Of a DNA stretch of 64,000 nucleotides, positions 44,630 to 56,618 are shown in pieces. This DNA is from Pleurostoma richardsiae (lineage: Eukaryota > Ascomycota > Sordariomycetes > Calosphaeriales > Pleurostomataceae). The first letter of the stretch is position 1. Every line of letters begins with the position of its first letter. A model generated the notes under the pieces. The model was not told where the DNA came from. It saw only the letters and a list, made by a program, of their open reading frames with translations, and made no database searches. The stretch lies in the NCBI GenBank assembly GCA_030052745.1, contig JANBVO010000069.1, positions 38,848 to 102,847 on the forward strand, read 5' to 3'. A program made the position numbers and the translations under genes.

Positions 44630-46306
44630 GTCTTGGTCCGCAAAAGGGGCACGACCGGAGATCATGGTGTGCACCGAGCCATTGTAGGGCCGCCAGCAAC
44701 CCACTGCTATGGGCTGGACTCGGGAACAACTCAAACCCCCGGTTTGGGAAGCGCAAGCAAGCTAAGCCATGAGTGGAGCGAGATTCTATAGTAATTCATG
44801 CACAAATTAGCTCTGTCAAAGAATCACACCTTCCTCCATTCTCTGTATCTAATAGACGGCCGTCCCGCCGTTCACCCCGACGCACTAAATGCAGCCCCCT
44901 ACGAGGAGTCCCGGCTTGCCTCGACGCCTTCAGCCACAGTGACCAAGACCTGTGGAGGATAATATACGCCCTTCCCGTCGTCAGCAGCGAAGGCGGTAGT
45001 TAGGAGAGGTTCGTACGATATCATCTGCTAATTGCGGGGAAATGCCCTTTCTGGAACGACAGACATAGTCTTGTCGCTTCCTGCTCATCGAGAGATGGAA
45101 TTCAGCTTCGTAATAGTAGTGAAAGCTCTTTTAACGTTTTGACTAATGTACGCCATCGTTTCTTGAAATTCTCGCCGCTTCTGTCTCGATTGCGTTTGGC
45201 TTTGAACGTCTTGTTAACATCCTCGCTAAGCCGAGGCCTAGACCGGTCGTTATTTCTGTACATATGAAAAATCAGGTGTGAACGAAGAATGTATACTTAG
45301 ATCCAGGGATGGAAAGCCCTGGGTGACGGCTGGGAAAAAGTGGATGAAGCGGCTCTATTATTCCCCCTACCTGGTTCGCGATGTCATGTGCAGCCGGTCC
45401 ACACTAGCTTGGAGGCGGCTGCGTGCAGTGCAAACTCCGCTTCATCGTCTAGGTGCCGTGAAAACGGAGAGTCACCTCCAGGCCACACCGTCAGGTACAG
45501 GAGATCAGTCACTAACGGGCCCTCCAACGCCTTTTCGGAACGAGCCCGAGACCTGGAAACGAGGGCGTGGGAAGCACAGGGCGCTTGCCTTGAATGCCTA
45601 GACGGAGAATCGACAAAGAATGACAGCAATTGAGAATAATACCTACCTTGCACAAGCACTCACCACTGACCAGGCAGTGAGCAGGTTTCCTTCAGGTATG
45701 TTAGAAGGAAATATTTAGAAGGGAAAGACAAATGAATAGAATCTGGGAGCCTGCACCCTCTTTATACGTGGTCGGAGGGCGCTAGCAGGTGACTACCGAG
45801 ACAAGTGGTGTCACCGTCTCTTCTTTTGTATGGTGGTGAGACATCACGCTCAGGCAATGTCTCACAGCACCGACCCTGCGGTCGACAGTAGGACAGCACT
45901 CCAGGCCATTATTCGGTTCTTCACCATCAGTTTTATTGGACCTTTTCAGCGATAAAATAAAAAAAATTAAAAAATTAAAAAAATTAAAAAAAAGGGGACA
46001 AGGGCTGCATCACTAGCAAAATATCTTCAACCGAAAGAGAGACACTACCCTGTGCTGTACTGTATGGTTGGGGTCTATTCAGTTGTTTCTTTCAATCAAG
46101 TGGTGAAACGAAGCCCCACCCGAAGTGTCTCCGCTGGCTACTTTAAAATTTGTGCCAGCTTTGCCCGCCTGCCCGCCGTCCTGCTGGAGACGGAGCGGTA
46201 ACCCTAGAATCTAGCCCCAAGCAGCCTAGAACTGAGCGGCTCTTGCTGTTGCTGTTGAAGTCGATATTGATCACCAAGACAAACATACTGGGACTAATAC
46301 CAGAGA
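44630..46306. other. Intergenic, no gene recognised
   Basis: About 1.7 kb. Short frames only. An A-rich simple repeat (AAAAAATTAAAAAATTAAAA) lies at 45957-45992. Pyrimidine-rich sequence precedes the gene at 46307. Confidence 0.5.
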
Positions 46307-47275
46307 ATGGACATTCTTCACAAGCCCACCAGTCAACGGTCACGGCCTTTGCGTGTCGAAAAGCCTCGCCGCGCCCACAGAGATAACCACAGTCTTCCAA
46401 CATGGTATTACCGAATACAGTCTACTATCTTCAAAGAAGACAGAGATGTGACGTTCGCCGACTTTGACGAGGATCTCTCAGAGCTGGAAGAGGACAAAAC
46501 AGCAGAGAGTTCGGAAGACGACGATGAAGATTGCTCTGAGCGATCGCATGATGGGTCCGATGCTAGTTGGTACTACGAGCTAAAAGACATGCGGGAGGAA
46601 CTGAAGAGGGAGAGACTTCGAGAGCGGAAAAAGAAGATTCAGCAGAGGGAATATGAGAGGGTCAAGGAGGAGGAGGTCGGTGCTGCGTCCATGGCTCTTG
46701 AGAAGGCCGAGGGGGAGCACAGGATAATCACTGTCGGGCCACTTGCCAATCAGAGTTTCGAGCTGTTCTGTGGGGACCATGTCGAGTATTTCTTCTCCGA
46801 TCTCTTTCCGACCAAACGGATTGACTTTTACTATCTCGATGACATGAACGGCTCTGGTCAGGAGAAGCTTGGTAGCGAGGCTGACGTGTTATATGGCGAC
46901 GTATATCTCAACGCCGAGGCCAACTGCAACTTTGGTCCGTTCCGCCCCCCAACACGAGCGAGCCAGAACGTTGTCAAAGTAAAGAGTTGCGACGGGAAAT
47001 ACGACCTGCATTTGAAGTTCATCGGCAAAGGTTACCTGAAGTTGAGAGTCTCGCGGGAAATGGTGTTCATGAACCCGTATAGGGCAAGTCCCACCGATCC
47101 TCCATCAGCTGCTCCGGAAGTGTTCGAGTTCGTCGGTGTCTTGCGCGATTTGGAGAAGGAAAGAGCGGATCGGCAGAAAAGACTAGCCAAAGCACGTCGC
47201 TCCCCGTCTCCACGCGAGAGTTGGTTCGAACTGAATCATCCCATGGGATGGTGGAATCAGTCAAGACAATCTTGA
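46307..47275 (+). CDS. Hypothetical acidic/coiled-coil protein
   Basis: Intronless open frame of 322 residues from ATG 46307. I do not recognise the family. The N-terminus is basic (RSRPLRVEKPRRAHRD), followed by an acidic low-complexity stretch (FDEDLSELEEDKTAESSEDD). A highly charged predicted coiled coil comes next (LKDMREELKRERLRERKKKI). The C-terminal 150 residues look globular: IITVGPLANQSFELFCGDHV, FSDLFPTKRIDFYYLDDMNG, YDLHLKFIGKGYLKLRVSRE. A final basic helix (DLEKERADRQKRLAKARR) follows. Clean reading frame and balanced composition favour a real gene. It is followed closely by a transposase-like fragment. Confidence 0.7.
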   Translation: MDILHKPTSQRSRPLRVEKPRRAHRDNHSLPTWYYRIQSTIFKEDRDVTFADFDEDLSELEEDKTAESSEDDDEDCSERSHDGSDASWYYELKDMREELKRERLRERKKKIQQREYERVKEEEVGAASMALEKAEGEHRIITVGPLANQSFELFCGDHVEYFFSDLFPTKRIDFYYLDDMNGSGQEKLGSEADVLYGDVYLNAEANCNFGPFRPPTRASQNVVKVKSCDGKYDLHLKFIGKGYLKLRVSREMVFMNPYRASPTDPPSAAPEVFEFVGVLRDLEKERADRQKRLAKARRSPSPRESWFELNHPMGWWNQSRQS

Positions 47276-47487
47276 ACAGTTCAAGATATTGTGAAAGGTG
47301 CATTAAGCCGTCTTCATCTTTGGCGAAGGGATCAACCGAATGAATCCGTATAATGATCCTATCTATTCAGACATCAAACCCTACATGACTACAGTATAGC
47401 AACGGAAAGTGATATGCTCCAAAGAGTGAAGAGCAGCTATTACTGCAGCTGCCCCCAAAGGGGACAACTTATTCTTCTTTCCAAGGA

Positions 47488-47844
47488 ATGAGACAAGAGC
47501 TCTTTGCATTTGCCAAATCACAAGGTTATGGTATTCGTATCCGTCGATCGGTCCAAAAAGTGGAGAAAGGAACAAATAATACAGTTGCGAAGAAGTGGCT
47601 CTTTTGGGAATATAACCGTGCAGGAGGGAAGGCCGAGGCAGGGAAAACAGGTTGTCGTTTTGCATTTAATGCCATGGAGACTGAAATGGGAAGCGACCGA
47701 TGGGAAATAAGGTATACTAGAAACGCGAGTCGATATGTCCACAACCATATACCAAACGATGGACTGAGGTCTCATTTGGTAGAGATGAAATCAGGCCAAG
47801 CCAACCCAATGGCGGAAGAGCAGCAGCTCCCTTACGTCAGATGA
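47488..47844 (+). CDS. FAR1-like DNA-binding domain fragment (MULE-type)
   Basis: Open frame of 118 residues resembling the N-terminal FAR1/WRKY-GCM1-like zinc-binding domain of fungal Mutator-like (Hop/MULE) transposases: ELFAFAKSQGYGIRIRRSVQ, KKWLFWEYNRAGGK, KTGCRFAFNAMET, DRWEIRYTRN, then YVHNHIPNDGLRSH with the family HNH. The catalytic DDE part is absent; the frame stops at 47842. It may be a truncated transposon or a domesticated single-domain protein. No terminal inverted repeats were identified nearby. Confidence 0.6.
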   Translation: MRQELFAFAKSQGYGIRIRRSVQKVEKGTNNTVAKKWLFWEYNRAGGKAEAGKTGCRFAFNAMETEMGSDRWEIRYTRNASRYVHNHIPNDGLRSHLVEMKSGQANPMAEEQQLPYVR

Positions 47845-48710
47845 GAAAGCCTCAAGGAAGATGTTCATATATGAGGAATACGAGGACTGGGGACGATCAT
47901 ATGGAGTCCGCTAGGCGCACTGCAGAAAATGCTCAATAAATATAAACTCGTAAATAGTTTGCGTCGCTCTTTAGGCGCTAAGATGATGATGAACGATCAA
48001 ACCACAGCAACTGGATGAGGATTTCCAGGGCGCGGGAGCGATTGAGAATACCTCCTCATACTTCTGATATTTCCGTATCCCAGTTGTTGTACCTTGGAAA
48101 TAATTCTTAGATTCAGCGCCAGGGGTCCAGATTGCGCCTCCGTCTGTACTCTTTTTTGATATGTATCTACCTTAGGATGCCCAGGACAAAGAGCGCGATG
48201 AGGGCTACGGAGGGTGGGTAGATTAGGTTGTCACAGTGCATTAGGCCACTGTCCGCCCTTTATCTTCGTATCTGAGCCATGAAATACCAAATTGATTATG
48301 CTTCAAACCCCCCTGAATTCTGGGTAGACAGTCCCTATTTCTGTTGTTGGCAGGATTCCTGAGCTGCCTTAAGCTAGGCTGAACTCAGTGAGCCTCGATG
48401 TGTGCATCTCGTCTAGAGTTGCCCAGATCAAAAATGGCCTAGTTTTAGGAACCTTGTACACTTCTACATCAACCACTGAAGCCACCATTCTACGATAGGG
48501 GTTTCCGACCATTCACTTTAAATGTACGTGTGAAAACATTCTTGAGTTCTCTGGCCTTGATGTTTCAACTTGAATGATCCTGACTGATTATATTTATTTT
48601 CTTCCACAGGGTGCCAGTATATATAAATCCAGGCTGGAACTATATTGTGATTGAGGGATAATGTTTAAAAAATGGCCTCAAAAGAGCTTCAAATTCTGCC
48701 CTACAGGCTC
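47845..48710. other. Intergenic, no gene seen
   Basis: About 870 bp of moderately AT-rich sequence with no supported gene. A TATATATAAA run near 48618 lies downstream of the minus-strand gene's 3' end, so it is unlikely to be its promoter. Confidence 0.5.
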
Positions 48711-49612
48711 TTAAGGGACTCGTTCGCAAAGAGCAGCTGCCTTGACGGTGCCTTGGTAGGGCATGCAATCCATGATAACGCGGTTGTACTCTAAGAAATG
48801 GCCCAGGTCGATGGGGCAGCCGTGAGCTTCTCCGCGAGGCGGGACGACACGGTAGCGCATGCCCAGAGCCTCGTACGCATCGTTGGCTGGCATCGGCGGG
48901 TTGTCTTGGGGCCAGGTCCGGATAATCGCATAACCGGTGTAGTTTACCTGACCAAGCAGGAGAAGCGACTGGGTCCTGACATTTGAGGGTCAAATGTTAG
49001 CTGACTATCAAGAAGATGGCAGAGTAGACAACAAAGAGATAGAAAGAGTAGGATGAGTTGAGCTGTGGGTACGTACATCCAGTCGCGGCAACCATAGTAT
49101 CTATCGTTTATGTTGACGAAGCTAAACTCATGGAGTCTGTTGTTCATGAGGTGGAAGGTCACATAACCCAGTTGAATGCCTGCGGCGCAGGGGATCTCGA
49201 TCGTACGAGCCGAGCTGGTTGACCTCTCCGTATACCTGACCGGCTTGACCATCATGCCACCAGGCTTGAAGGACGCTCCACTCTCAGAGGGCGAGCTAGC
49301 GACATCAAAGTTGACGTCCATCGACAAGCGGGCACCGCGATAGTCGCCGTATGGGGTCGTGAAGTCGAACTTCCAGATGGCGTGATTCTTGACCCTCGAC
49401 GCCTCGTCCAATGTCATGCCTTCCGTGCTCACGCTCAAAAACTCAATGTAGGCCCTGTGGATGACCTTTTCGAAGAACTGCTGTGGGATCTGATCCCCTT
49501 CCGTCAGGTTATAGCCGTCCGGCCCGAAGATGAGCGGCGGCGGCGTCGGTGTGGCAGCTTTTCCGGACTTAGAGTGATGGCCCCCGTAGTATTTACTGTG
49601 TTTGGACGACAT
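48711..49612 (-). CDS. Hypothetical protein, possibly DUF7770-like
   Basis: Predicted 266 residues from exons 49612-49077 and 48975-48711. The 101-nt intron (GTACGT donor, GTCAG acceptor) joins YYGCRDWM to TQSLLLLGQVNYTGYAI in frame. The N-terminus is a low-complexity KHSKYYGGHHSKSGKAATPT segment. The body has KNHAIWKFDFTTPYGDYRG, ARLSMDVNFDVAS, IPCAAGIQLGYVTFHLMNNR and GCRDWM. The order (W, RLxMD, CRxW) recalls the fungal DUF7770 family, but the match is weak. No signal peptide. Function unknown. An upstream extension into 49756 lacks an ATG of good context. Confidence 0.7.
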
Positions 49613-50605
49613 GGTGGAGAAAATGGGGGTGGTGGCTTTCCTATCAAGACGCAGAAGGGTTAGCTTTGGGGGTTCTAGCTGGTGGTAATGGTGAAGGTGT
49701 GCTGCCCTGGAGCATACCTCCAACAAGCCTTTTTGGCTGTGGAGATCTTGTGGCATTTATACACCAAGATACGGCCACTCCTGCTTCAAGAGAACGCTTC
49801 ATACGACATCGCCGAGTACTACCCGGGTGCACCATAGGTGCACCATAGGTACATTACAGTGAACCAACATGAAAAAAGGTGGACAGATTTTGTCGAACCA
49901 ACTCCAAATTGTGACCATAAATAGGAGACTACACGCAGCCTTGGGTCCACGGGCCCGGCCTCAAGTGGCCGGGCCCATGGGCTTGAAACATGTTCGCTGG
50001 AATGATGTCCTCTCGCAAACCGCGCGCGTAACTTGGGAAATGCCGGCTTCCTATCTACGCTTACGCGGGTCCGAGATTTCAGGCCTCAAATCAAGCACGC
50101 AGCGATCAGCGAGTTGTTGGTTTCATTAACTCGTAGCCGCCAGGTCTGGGCTGCACTCCTGGCGCTGCACACTTTGAGAAGATGGCGTTGGCATTTCAGG
50201 CCGAATTACGAGCTTTCACAGCCCAAAAATCTATCGACACTATAACGCCAACGATTATGCAATGATCTTACGAGTTGAATTTCGGTACCTCGAAGTCTAA
50301 TTTCGCTGAGGTTCAGGCGTCGTATCAACTAAAAAGGGTTATCAGAGCGTGCAAAAGCGGTGATGTGTTGACGCTTTTTTCATGGTGAAAAGCGTGATCG
50401 ATTGATGGATGGTGGAGGTGGCTAGTCCACCCCACCGAACAGACTATCTGCGCTAAGGCTGACTGACTATCTACGCACCTGGCAGCGCCAACTGGCACCA
50501 GGTGGGCAACAGAATTAAGAGCCTCGGGCCCGAACTGCACTCCGTGATGCGGCTCATCTCTCTAACTCGCATCTTAACGTACAGTACGCCCACAACTACA
50601 CCTAG
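49613..50605. other. Intergenic with GC-rich hairpin
   Basis: About 1 kb between divergent genes. It contains the perfect hairpin at 49951-49976 and a direct repeat of GGTGCACCATA (49827-49849). No gene supported. Confidence 0.5.
49951..49976. repeat. Perfect GC-rich hairpin
   Basis: GGGCCCGGCC (49951-49960) and its exact reverse complement GGCCGGGCCC (49967-49976) are separated by TCAAGT. It is very stable as a stem-loop. Possibly the edge of an old transposon; no poly-T tail follows, so it is not a terminator of the bacterial sort. Confidence 0.7.
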
Positions 50606-51583
50606 ATGTCGCACCAAACACCTTACTGGTTCTACAACGAGAATGCGCCACCGGGCTTACCAGATTGCGACGATGTTGTCTCGAAAATAGACTTTAACTC
50701 CCCACGAGGCTGGTTCGCCTACCCGTCAGAGGTCTCGCCCGTGTGCTGGGTCAAGTATGGGTGCACTGTCTACTGGAACGAGGTGCTCTCCCAGAACATG
50801 GCGAACGTCGGGCTCGCAGCGATCAGGTCCGATGTACGGGCCCCCGCCGTCTACTTCGCCTTCCAGTGCGAGTCTACAACCATCATCGTCATGGAGTACA
50901 TCGAGGGACGGACAGTGGAGGACGCCTGGGCGGGTGCGGACGACACCGAGCGCGCCAAGATCGTGGACGGAGTGGCTCGCGCTCTCAGAGCCCTCATACA
51001 AATCCCCATCGGCGCGTCACGCGTACCATCAGCCATCGACGGAAGCCGCATTAGGCACAGGATGTTCTCCGACCAGATCGCCCCCAGACACTACGAGAAC
51101 GTCGAGCAGCTGCAGGAGCATATCAACTTGGTGAGCACGTGCGCGCAGCCTCATCTGTTGCAATTTCGAGAGCTGATCAATCCGTAGTTTCTTCAGCGGT
51201 CGACACCGCGGAAATCGTCAGCGCTCCAGTGCAGCAACCTCTCCGACGAGCCCATGCTTTACTGCTTCTCCGACGTGCACCCCGCCAATTTCATGATCGA
51301 CATCAACGGTGGAATCATCGTTATCGATTTCGCCGAAACCAGCTTCCTCCCGGCCAGCTTCGTCCTATGTAGAATCCATGGAAACAGGCTTGACTTTGAC
51401 GTCACCCAACTAGTCACCATCCCCGGCGCAAGTGCTAATAATGTGCGCGCTTTGGGCACTGCCGGCCGGCGGATTACGTTGGGACCTAGCAGTTTCGCTT
51501 CGATGGGCCGGAGAGTCAAGGGGGGAGATGACGCGACTCAGCAGAGACTCGAGTCTTGTATTCAAACGGGTGGTAGGAAATAA
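50606..51583 (+). CDS. APH-superfamily kinase-like protein
   Basis: Predicted 306 residues from exons 50606-51130 and 51188-51583. The intron (GTGAGC...CCGTAG, 57 nt) joins LQEHINL to FLQRSTPRKS in phase 0. The protein kinase-like fold is seen from IRSDVRAPAVYFAFQCES, the hinge IIVMEYIEGRTVEDAW, the catalytic loop FSDVHPANFMID and the metal-binding IVIDFAET. The usual HGD of phosphotransferases is FSD here, but Asp, His-Pro and Asn are kept. Fungal members form large families of unknown substrate. This copy looks intact, unlike the relic at 17455-18394. The last 60 residues (ITLGPSSFASMGRRVKGGDD) are poorly conserved. Confidence 0.8.
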
Positions 51584-54009
51584 GACCTCATAGGATGGCC
51601 GACGTCGGGGGGATCGGAGAGGGCTGGGACATGAAGTGCGTCAAGGATTTCTGGAGTTTGACGCCTAAGGCCATGAGGAGCTGTTGAGACTGGAAGGACG
51701 GATGGTGTATTAGATACCTAGCGAGTTGCTTTCACCCCTCTGGCTGTCTTCCTAGTGTCGAACAGGATCTTGTTGACCATAGTTTCTGTGTAAGTCTTGA
51801 AAGTGTTCTCCAACCTCGGGGCCTTAGCGACGTATATGCTATGCCTATCTATATTTAGACCTATCCTTTAAAATATAACTTAGTATAAACTAGAGATATA
51901 TTAGCTACTCTAAGTTTACAACTGTAGTTACTTAAGAAAACTTAGGAGAGAAAGGGCTAGAAGGAGCCTAAGATAGCATGTCTAAGTCTACAGGAACCAG
52001 AGGTGACCAGAAAATGAAGACGATGCGTCTATAGACAAGACAATGCTATGTGTCTCTTATTCAGTCCAGACAGGGACTCATTCTGGGTCGCCTTAGAAGC
52101 GCCCAGTTTTGGGTGCCATCGGCTAGAGTTGAAGCAATTCTGGTTAGCTGCCCTACGTACCTTGCCCAAAATGGTGCTGACGGTGAGCAAGCCTGAGTAG
52201 CTCCTGAGCAAGCCTGAGAAAGCCTGAGCAAAAGCGGCGAGTCGTCGCGTGGGTGATGCCAGGGTGCAGGCGTCTAGGTTCGTCTCATATAACAATCGTG
52301 AAGCCCTCCGGTGACGACAGTATTCTCAAGACTGGCGACGGAGGATGAACGAAACAGGAAAACAACATCATATAAGGAGTGTGTCAGCGATGGCAACGAT
52401 GACAGAATTTCGCTCTCGCGTTTTTCGTAGTTTTTCGGCTGCAGATTGTCCTTTATATGGTCAATCAAGGTAAAACTGTCACGTCAAAGACCCATCGCCA
52501 GAGGTGGTAAACCACCGATGGTGGGGTGCTGCACTCTTCTGGGCTCTTCTGCCCCACGCTCCCGCCCGCGCCATTGTGCCAGTGCTTCGAGAACATGGTT
52601 TCGGGCGCAAATCATCCGCCTGAAGATATTCCATTGCTAGACCGGAGCGACGGCTAAAGAAAGATGCTGAGCATATTATAAGCATGCGGGATAGCGCGAC
52701 AGTTTTTGTAGCTCTGAAGAGGGGGCCTAGGAGACGATGGCCAGACGATTGAAACAACAGTAGCCCAATATCTTAGATAACGGGCCCCTCTATCCACTTC
52801 ATTGGTTAAATCGAGCCACAGAGGTGGCAAGGACCTTGGGCCTGGGCGGTGACTTGGCACTAGGACGCCGAGGCAGCTCCCTTCAGTTGAAGTTAGCTGC
52901 GCTTAGCGGTGCCCCGTGTGCACTTGGCCGCGTGCTGCAGGACCTCGGTCATCGAAGGCTACAGTTGGACCTGAGGTCAACCGTCGATGCCAAAGTATTG
53001 TTGCAACCAACCGCTTGCAATTGGTTGCTTCTTTTACATACATATGTGGCGTGGTCGTTGATGTGTTCTGGGCCCGTGTTGATCTGTGGCCACTTAGGCG
53101 CCATCATCGCGAGTCGACGCGTTGTCGACGCGTTATTCGCGACAAATGCCTAAGAGCAGGCAGGTCTAGTACTATTTTCTTACAATTTCGACATCTTTTC
53201 GAAAATGTGTTCTAGACGGGTGGTGATGGGCCCCCCCCGTTCTAGCCTTCCAAAGCTAGGAGATTCATTATACTTCTAGATTACGTCGCTCTTATTTGCG
53301 CTCGGTGCTCGTATCTGTCCTTTTAATCCTGCCTTGCACAGAAGAGATCAATTCGAGCGAATAGCTGGACCAACACCGAAGCCCGGTCAACTAGCGATGA
53401 CGTGATCTCTCGCGGTACTGCTCAAAAACAATTACACCAGGAGGATCAATTCATATACGACGGCACGATGCCTCCAGCCGGGCAGACGGGATAGCACAAC
53501 GGCGCCAAGGGCCGGAAAGAACATCGCGCAGGCATCATCCTACCCAGCCAGCCCGACTAAACCCCCGAACGAATAACGTGCACATTACAAACACATCAGA
53601 TCGCCTGACGCCTCGTCACTCGAGAAAGGCAAGAAGGGCAATAACCGCCAGCCGCCGATCCAGATATGGGCAGAGAGTTTCCTGCTGGCATAGTGGGTAG
53701 ACCGGTTAAAGTGGGCTGGCGACGAAGTTCTGCAGGGCAAAAGTCACGGCCAGCTGTATATGGGATGCTTTGATACGGCCGGCCGGCTCTGCTACCGTGT
53801 CGACATTGGAGAGCAAGAGTGTCGCGGACGCCGCCAGAGCTCGGGTGAGATTAAGCCAATTGCGTTTAAGGAGGTTGAATTCACCACACGGCTTCTTTGG
53901 ATGACGCAACAGCAAGTCCGACACCATGTGCATCATGTACTAAAGGAAAGTCGTGACAGGGCGGACACTGGGGAAGTCTGAAACTAGACAGAACACGGGG
54001 CGACTTGAA
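51584..54009. other. Intergenic, gene-poor
   Basis: About 2.4 kb. A short AT-rich TpA patch at 51835-51960 (CTTTAAAATATAACTTAGTA-like) suggests a RIP-affected repeat scrap. CCTGAGCAAG direct repeats occur at 52192-52230. No protein-coding gene was recognised on either strand. Confidence 0.5.
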
Positions 54010-54165
54010 AGGTGGAGGGGGATCCAGTCCTGGAGCGCAGTCCAGGGCTGGAGGGGGGGTCCAGAGCTGGGAGAGGAATCCAGACCTGGAGGGGGATCCA
54101 GACCTGGAGAGGGGTCCAGTCCGGGAGAGGAGTCCAGTCCGGGAGAGGAGTCCAGATCGACCCTT
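54010..54165 (+). repeat. 18-bp minisatellite
   Basis: Tandem units of about 18 bp of the type CCAGTCCGGGAGAGGAGT; the last four (54081-54152) are 78-100% alike and earlier ones are degenerate. One frame reads SRPGGG/SSPGEE repeats, but all three forward frames are open, so translation is probably accidental. Strand-biased purine content is strong. Confidence 0.8.
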
Positions 54166-55750
54166 CAGCGCTGAGGGCCCCTCACCTCGCGACTGTCCCC
54201 GGTCGAACACGAAAGACAAAGCGGTACGTATTTTTTTCGCCACCGTTATGGCACAGACGACACCCACACCTCACAGCGATCGTATGGCTCACAGTCCAGA
54301 CTTTAGCTGGTATCTATATAAAGAGGAGGAGGGCCCTAAAGATAGTTTTGTTCTTTTTCTTTTATTCTTTTCCCCGAGAACCCCCCTCAAGTAGAGAGCC
54401 AATCAAGTTCAAAGGATGAAGCCAAATCTTTAGGCGAAGGGAAGCCTTTCATTGGTCGACGAAGAAACTGGCCTTCTTGGTGGCGGAAAGCAACAATGAC
54501 AGTCCTCGTTACTATGGTGGTATGGGTAAGTTTTGATGTGGCGCATGTACTGTACATTATTTTATGCGGAGAGCTCAGATCAGCCAGGGTGTATGGAAGT
54601 TGCCGTGTACATGCCCCACCGTTAAAACTTTTGCTCCCTACCGCAGTAGTCAGTCTCTTCTAGGTTAAATGTGCTATACATACTACAGTGCAGCCGACTG
54701 GTGTTGACTACTACTATCGTCTCTTGGGTTACATAGAACTGATAGCGTCTCGCCGTGAATCTCTTCTGGTGAACGTGACCGTGGAGGTGCGACAGCTCTT
54801 TCGGCGTCTGTGGTTGGAGTGTGCGCTATCCCGAGACCCTTTGGGCATGTCAGGAGATCACTGAGGGGCTGACATCTCTCATTGACAAGGTGATCTCATT
54901 CGGGAGTAGCTTGCAATACTGGTACTTCGCTAGTTGGTTCCTGTCTCACATATCCTTTACGGTGTATGCATAAGTACGGAGGTTCCTACCAGATGTCCTC
55001 GTTCACCCCTTTCTTGGCACTTGCCCAATTGGGTCAAGCTTATACAGTGCGATTTTGCAATTCATACATGATTATCACTAAAGTCTCTGACTCAGTTACT
55101 TAGACCTCCATCGTATCGGTGGCTCTGTTTCCCAGCCCTGATTATTTATTGCACTGTGCTGGACTGTATATTGCCTGATTTATCTTAGTGCGCTGAGCGA
55201 GTACATCTGGTAGAAACTTCCGTATGGTCATACAACATGTCGCGGCCAAATTCTGATCACCCCGTAATGGTTTGTAGGTGTACCAATTGTAGATAACGTA
55301 GGAGGATCTGATGTTCTATTTTCTGTAGGGATTTCGTGAGAGCTTCCGCAAGGCTCTGTTAAAAGTTAGAACGCTCCCAGCGTCTTGCTGAGGGGTCCGG
55401 AGCTGCTGCTGTTACAATATGGGCAGTCGGTGGGCTCTGGGCGTCTAGACTGGTCGGCACTGTGTTCCTCATTTTGTTACGACGTGGTGCGGATTAAAGA
55501 GGGCTACCTCCCTAACGGAGATGCGTTGGGCCCACGATTCGGTTGTCGAGGGGCCATAAGACACGCTCGACTCAGGCGAGTCTTGACCCGCGGACGGTTT
55601 CTTGATGACGGTCACACGTCCCAGAGAGACATCTCTTCTGGATGCTTCGCCTTCTCGGGCGTTGATGCGACCCCGCTCGTGTGCAGCGTTTCCTCTATTC
55701 AGCGCAACGTTCAATCCGCCTCGGTAGCCTAGCCACAGGACATGTGGAAA
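54166..55750. other. Intergenic, no gene seen
   Basis: About 1.6 kb with no recognised gene. The frame at 55385-55732 (+) has no domain and ends next to the TIR element. A TATA-like CTATATAAAG is at 54313. Confidence 0.5.
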
Positions 55751-56240
55751 GAGTGGGTTTACTCTTAAAACCCCCCCAACCCCATTCGCGTACCCCCCTG
55801 GGCGCACAAACTTACCCCCCTCGATGCAGAACGCCTCCCAAAGCCCTGCCGCACGGCAAAGTAGGTAAGGTGGCCGACTTCCCGTGGCATATAGAGCTGT
55901 CGAAGTGCTGGATCACTGGTCTTCGACAGTGATTCTCCTCTGAGCACACTTTGACTCACAGTGAGCTTAGTGATCCAGCTCTTAGATCACCTCTAAAAGG
56001 AAGTGATCCTTATCTTATCAGTACGTGACTGTGGCTGTGGCTGTTTCCTATGTGAGGTGTTGGCCGGAGCTTTGGTCGTAATACTTCGATGATATCCATA
56101 GCCTAAATCTTTACAGTTTAGCGCAGTCACTATGAAGTATATAGATACAGGTGCAGCAGTTCAATTGACACGATACTGAAGAGATCTAACGGCGGCGGAA
56201 TGGGGTAAAGGGGGGGGGAGGGGATAGAGTAAACCCACTC
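55751..56240. mobile_element. Miniature TIR-bounded element candidate
   Basis: GAGTGGGTTTACTCT at 55751-55765 is the exact reverse complement of 56226-56240. Going inward, both ends continue with matching C-run/ACCCCATTC-type sequence (55771-55792; 56195-56220 on the other strand). The roughly 490-bp interior codes for nothing, but holds a nested palindrome TGGATCACT...AGTGATCCA (about 55909-55977) and the motif AGTGATCCTTATCTTATC. This is a MITE-like structure. I found no clear target-site duplication. Confidence 0.65.
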
Positions 56241-56618
56241 GCCAAAAGCCGCACTCCTCATCTCCGAGACGGCCGGATCGAGCTTTCATTTCGATTTGGC
56301 TGGCTTGAACGGAACATCGATAAACAAGAAATTGATGAGTATCAAGGTAAAAGCTTACTTCTGATTAAAGAGAGAATAGATAAATGTTGGTAGCGAATCA
56401 ATGTTTGAAATGCTGGAGGAAGTGTATAGCCGCTGTCTCGCGGTTTGGGCTGCCCCCTTTGTTTTGGCATCCGCTCAGTTTGAAACAGTAAGTTGCGTCA
56501 GCCGTGGGAGCTGCTCTGGGTGAATACCATTAGGCTGCCTCACGGCGTCAGGCTTCAAGACACATCGAAATGTTCTCAACCTTGGACTATTCAGTAAGAT
56601 CCAAGCTCTCCCTCCAGC

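Noticed and set aside
54005-54419. Three overlapping Pro/Gly/Ser-rich plus-strand frames
   Set aside because: Caused by an 18-bp minisatellite that keeps all frames open; no start context or domain.
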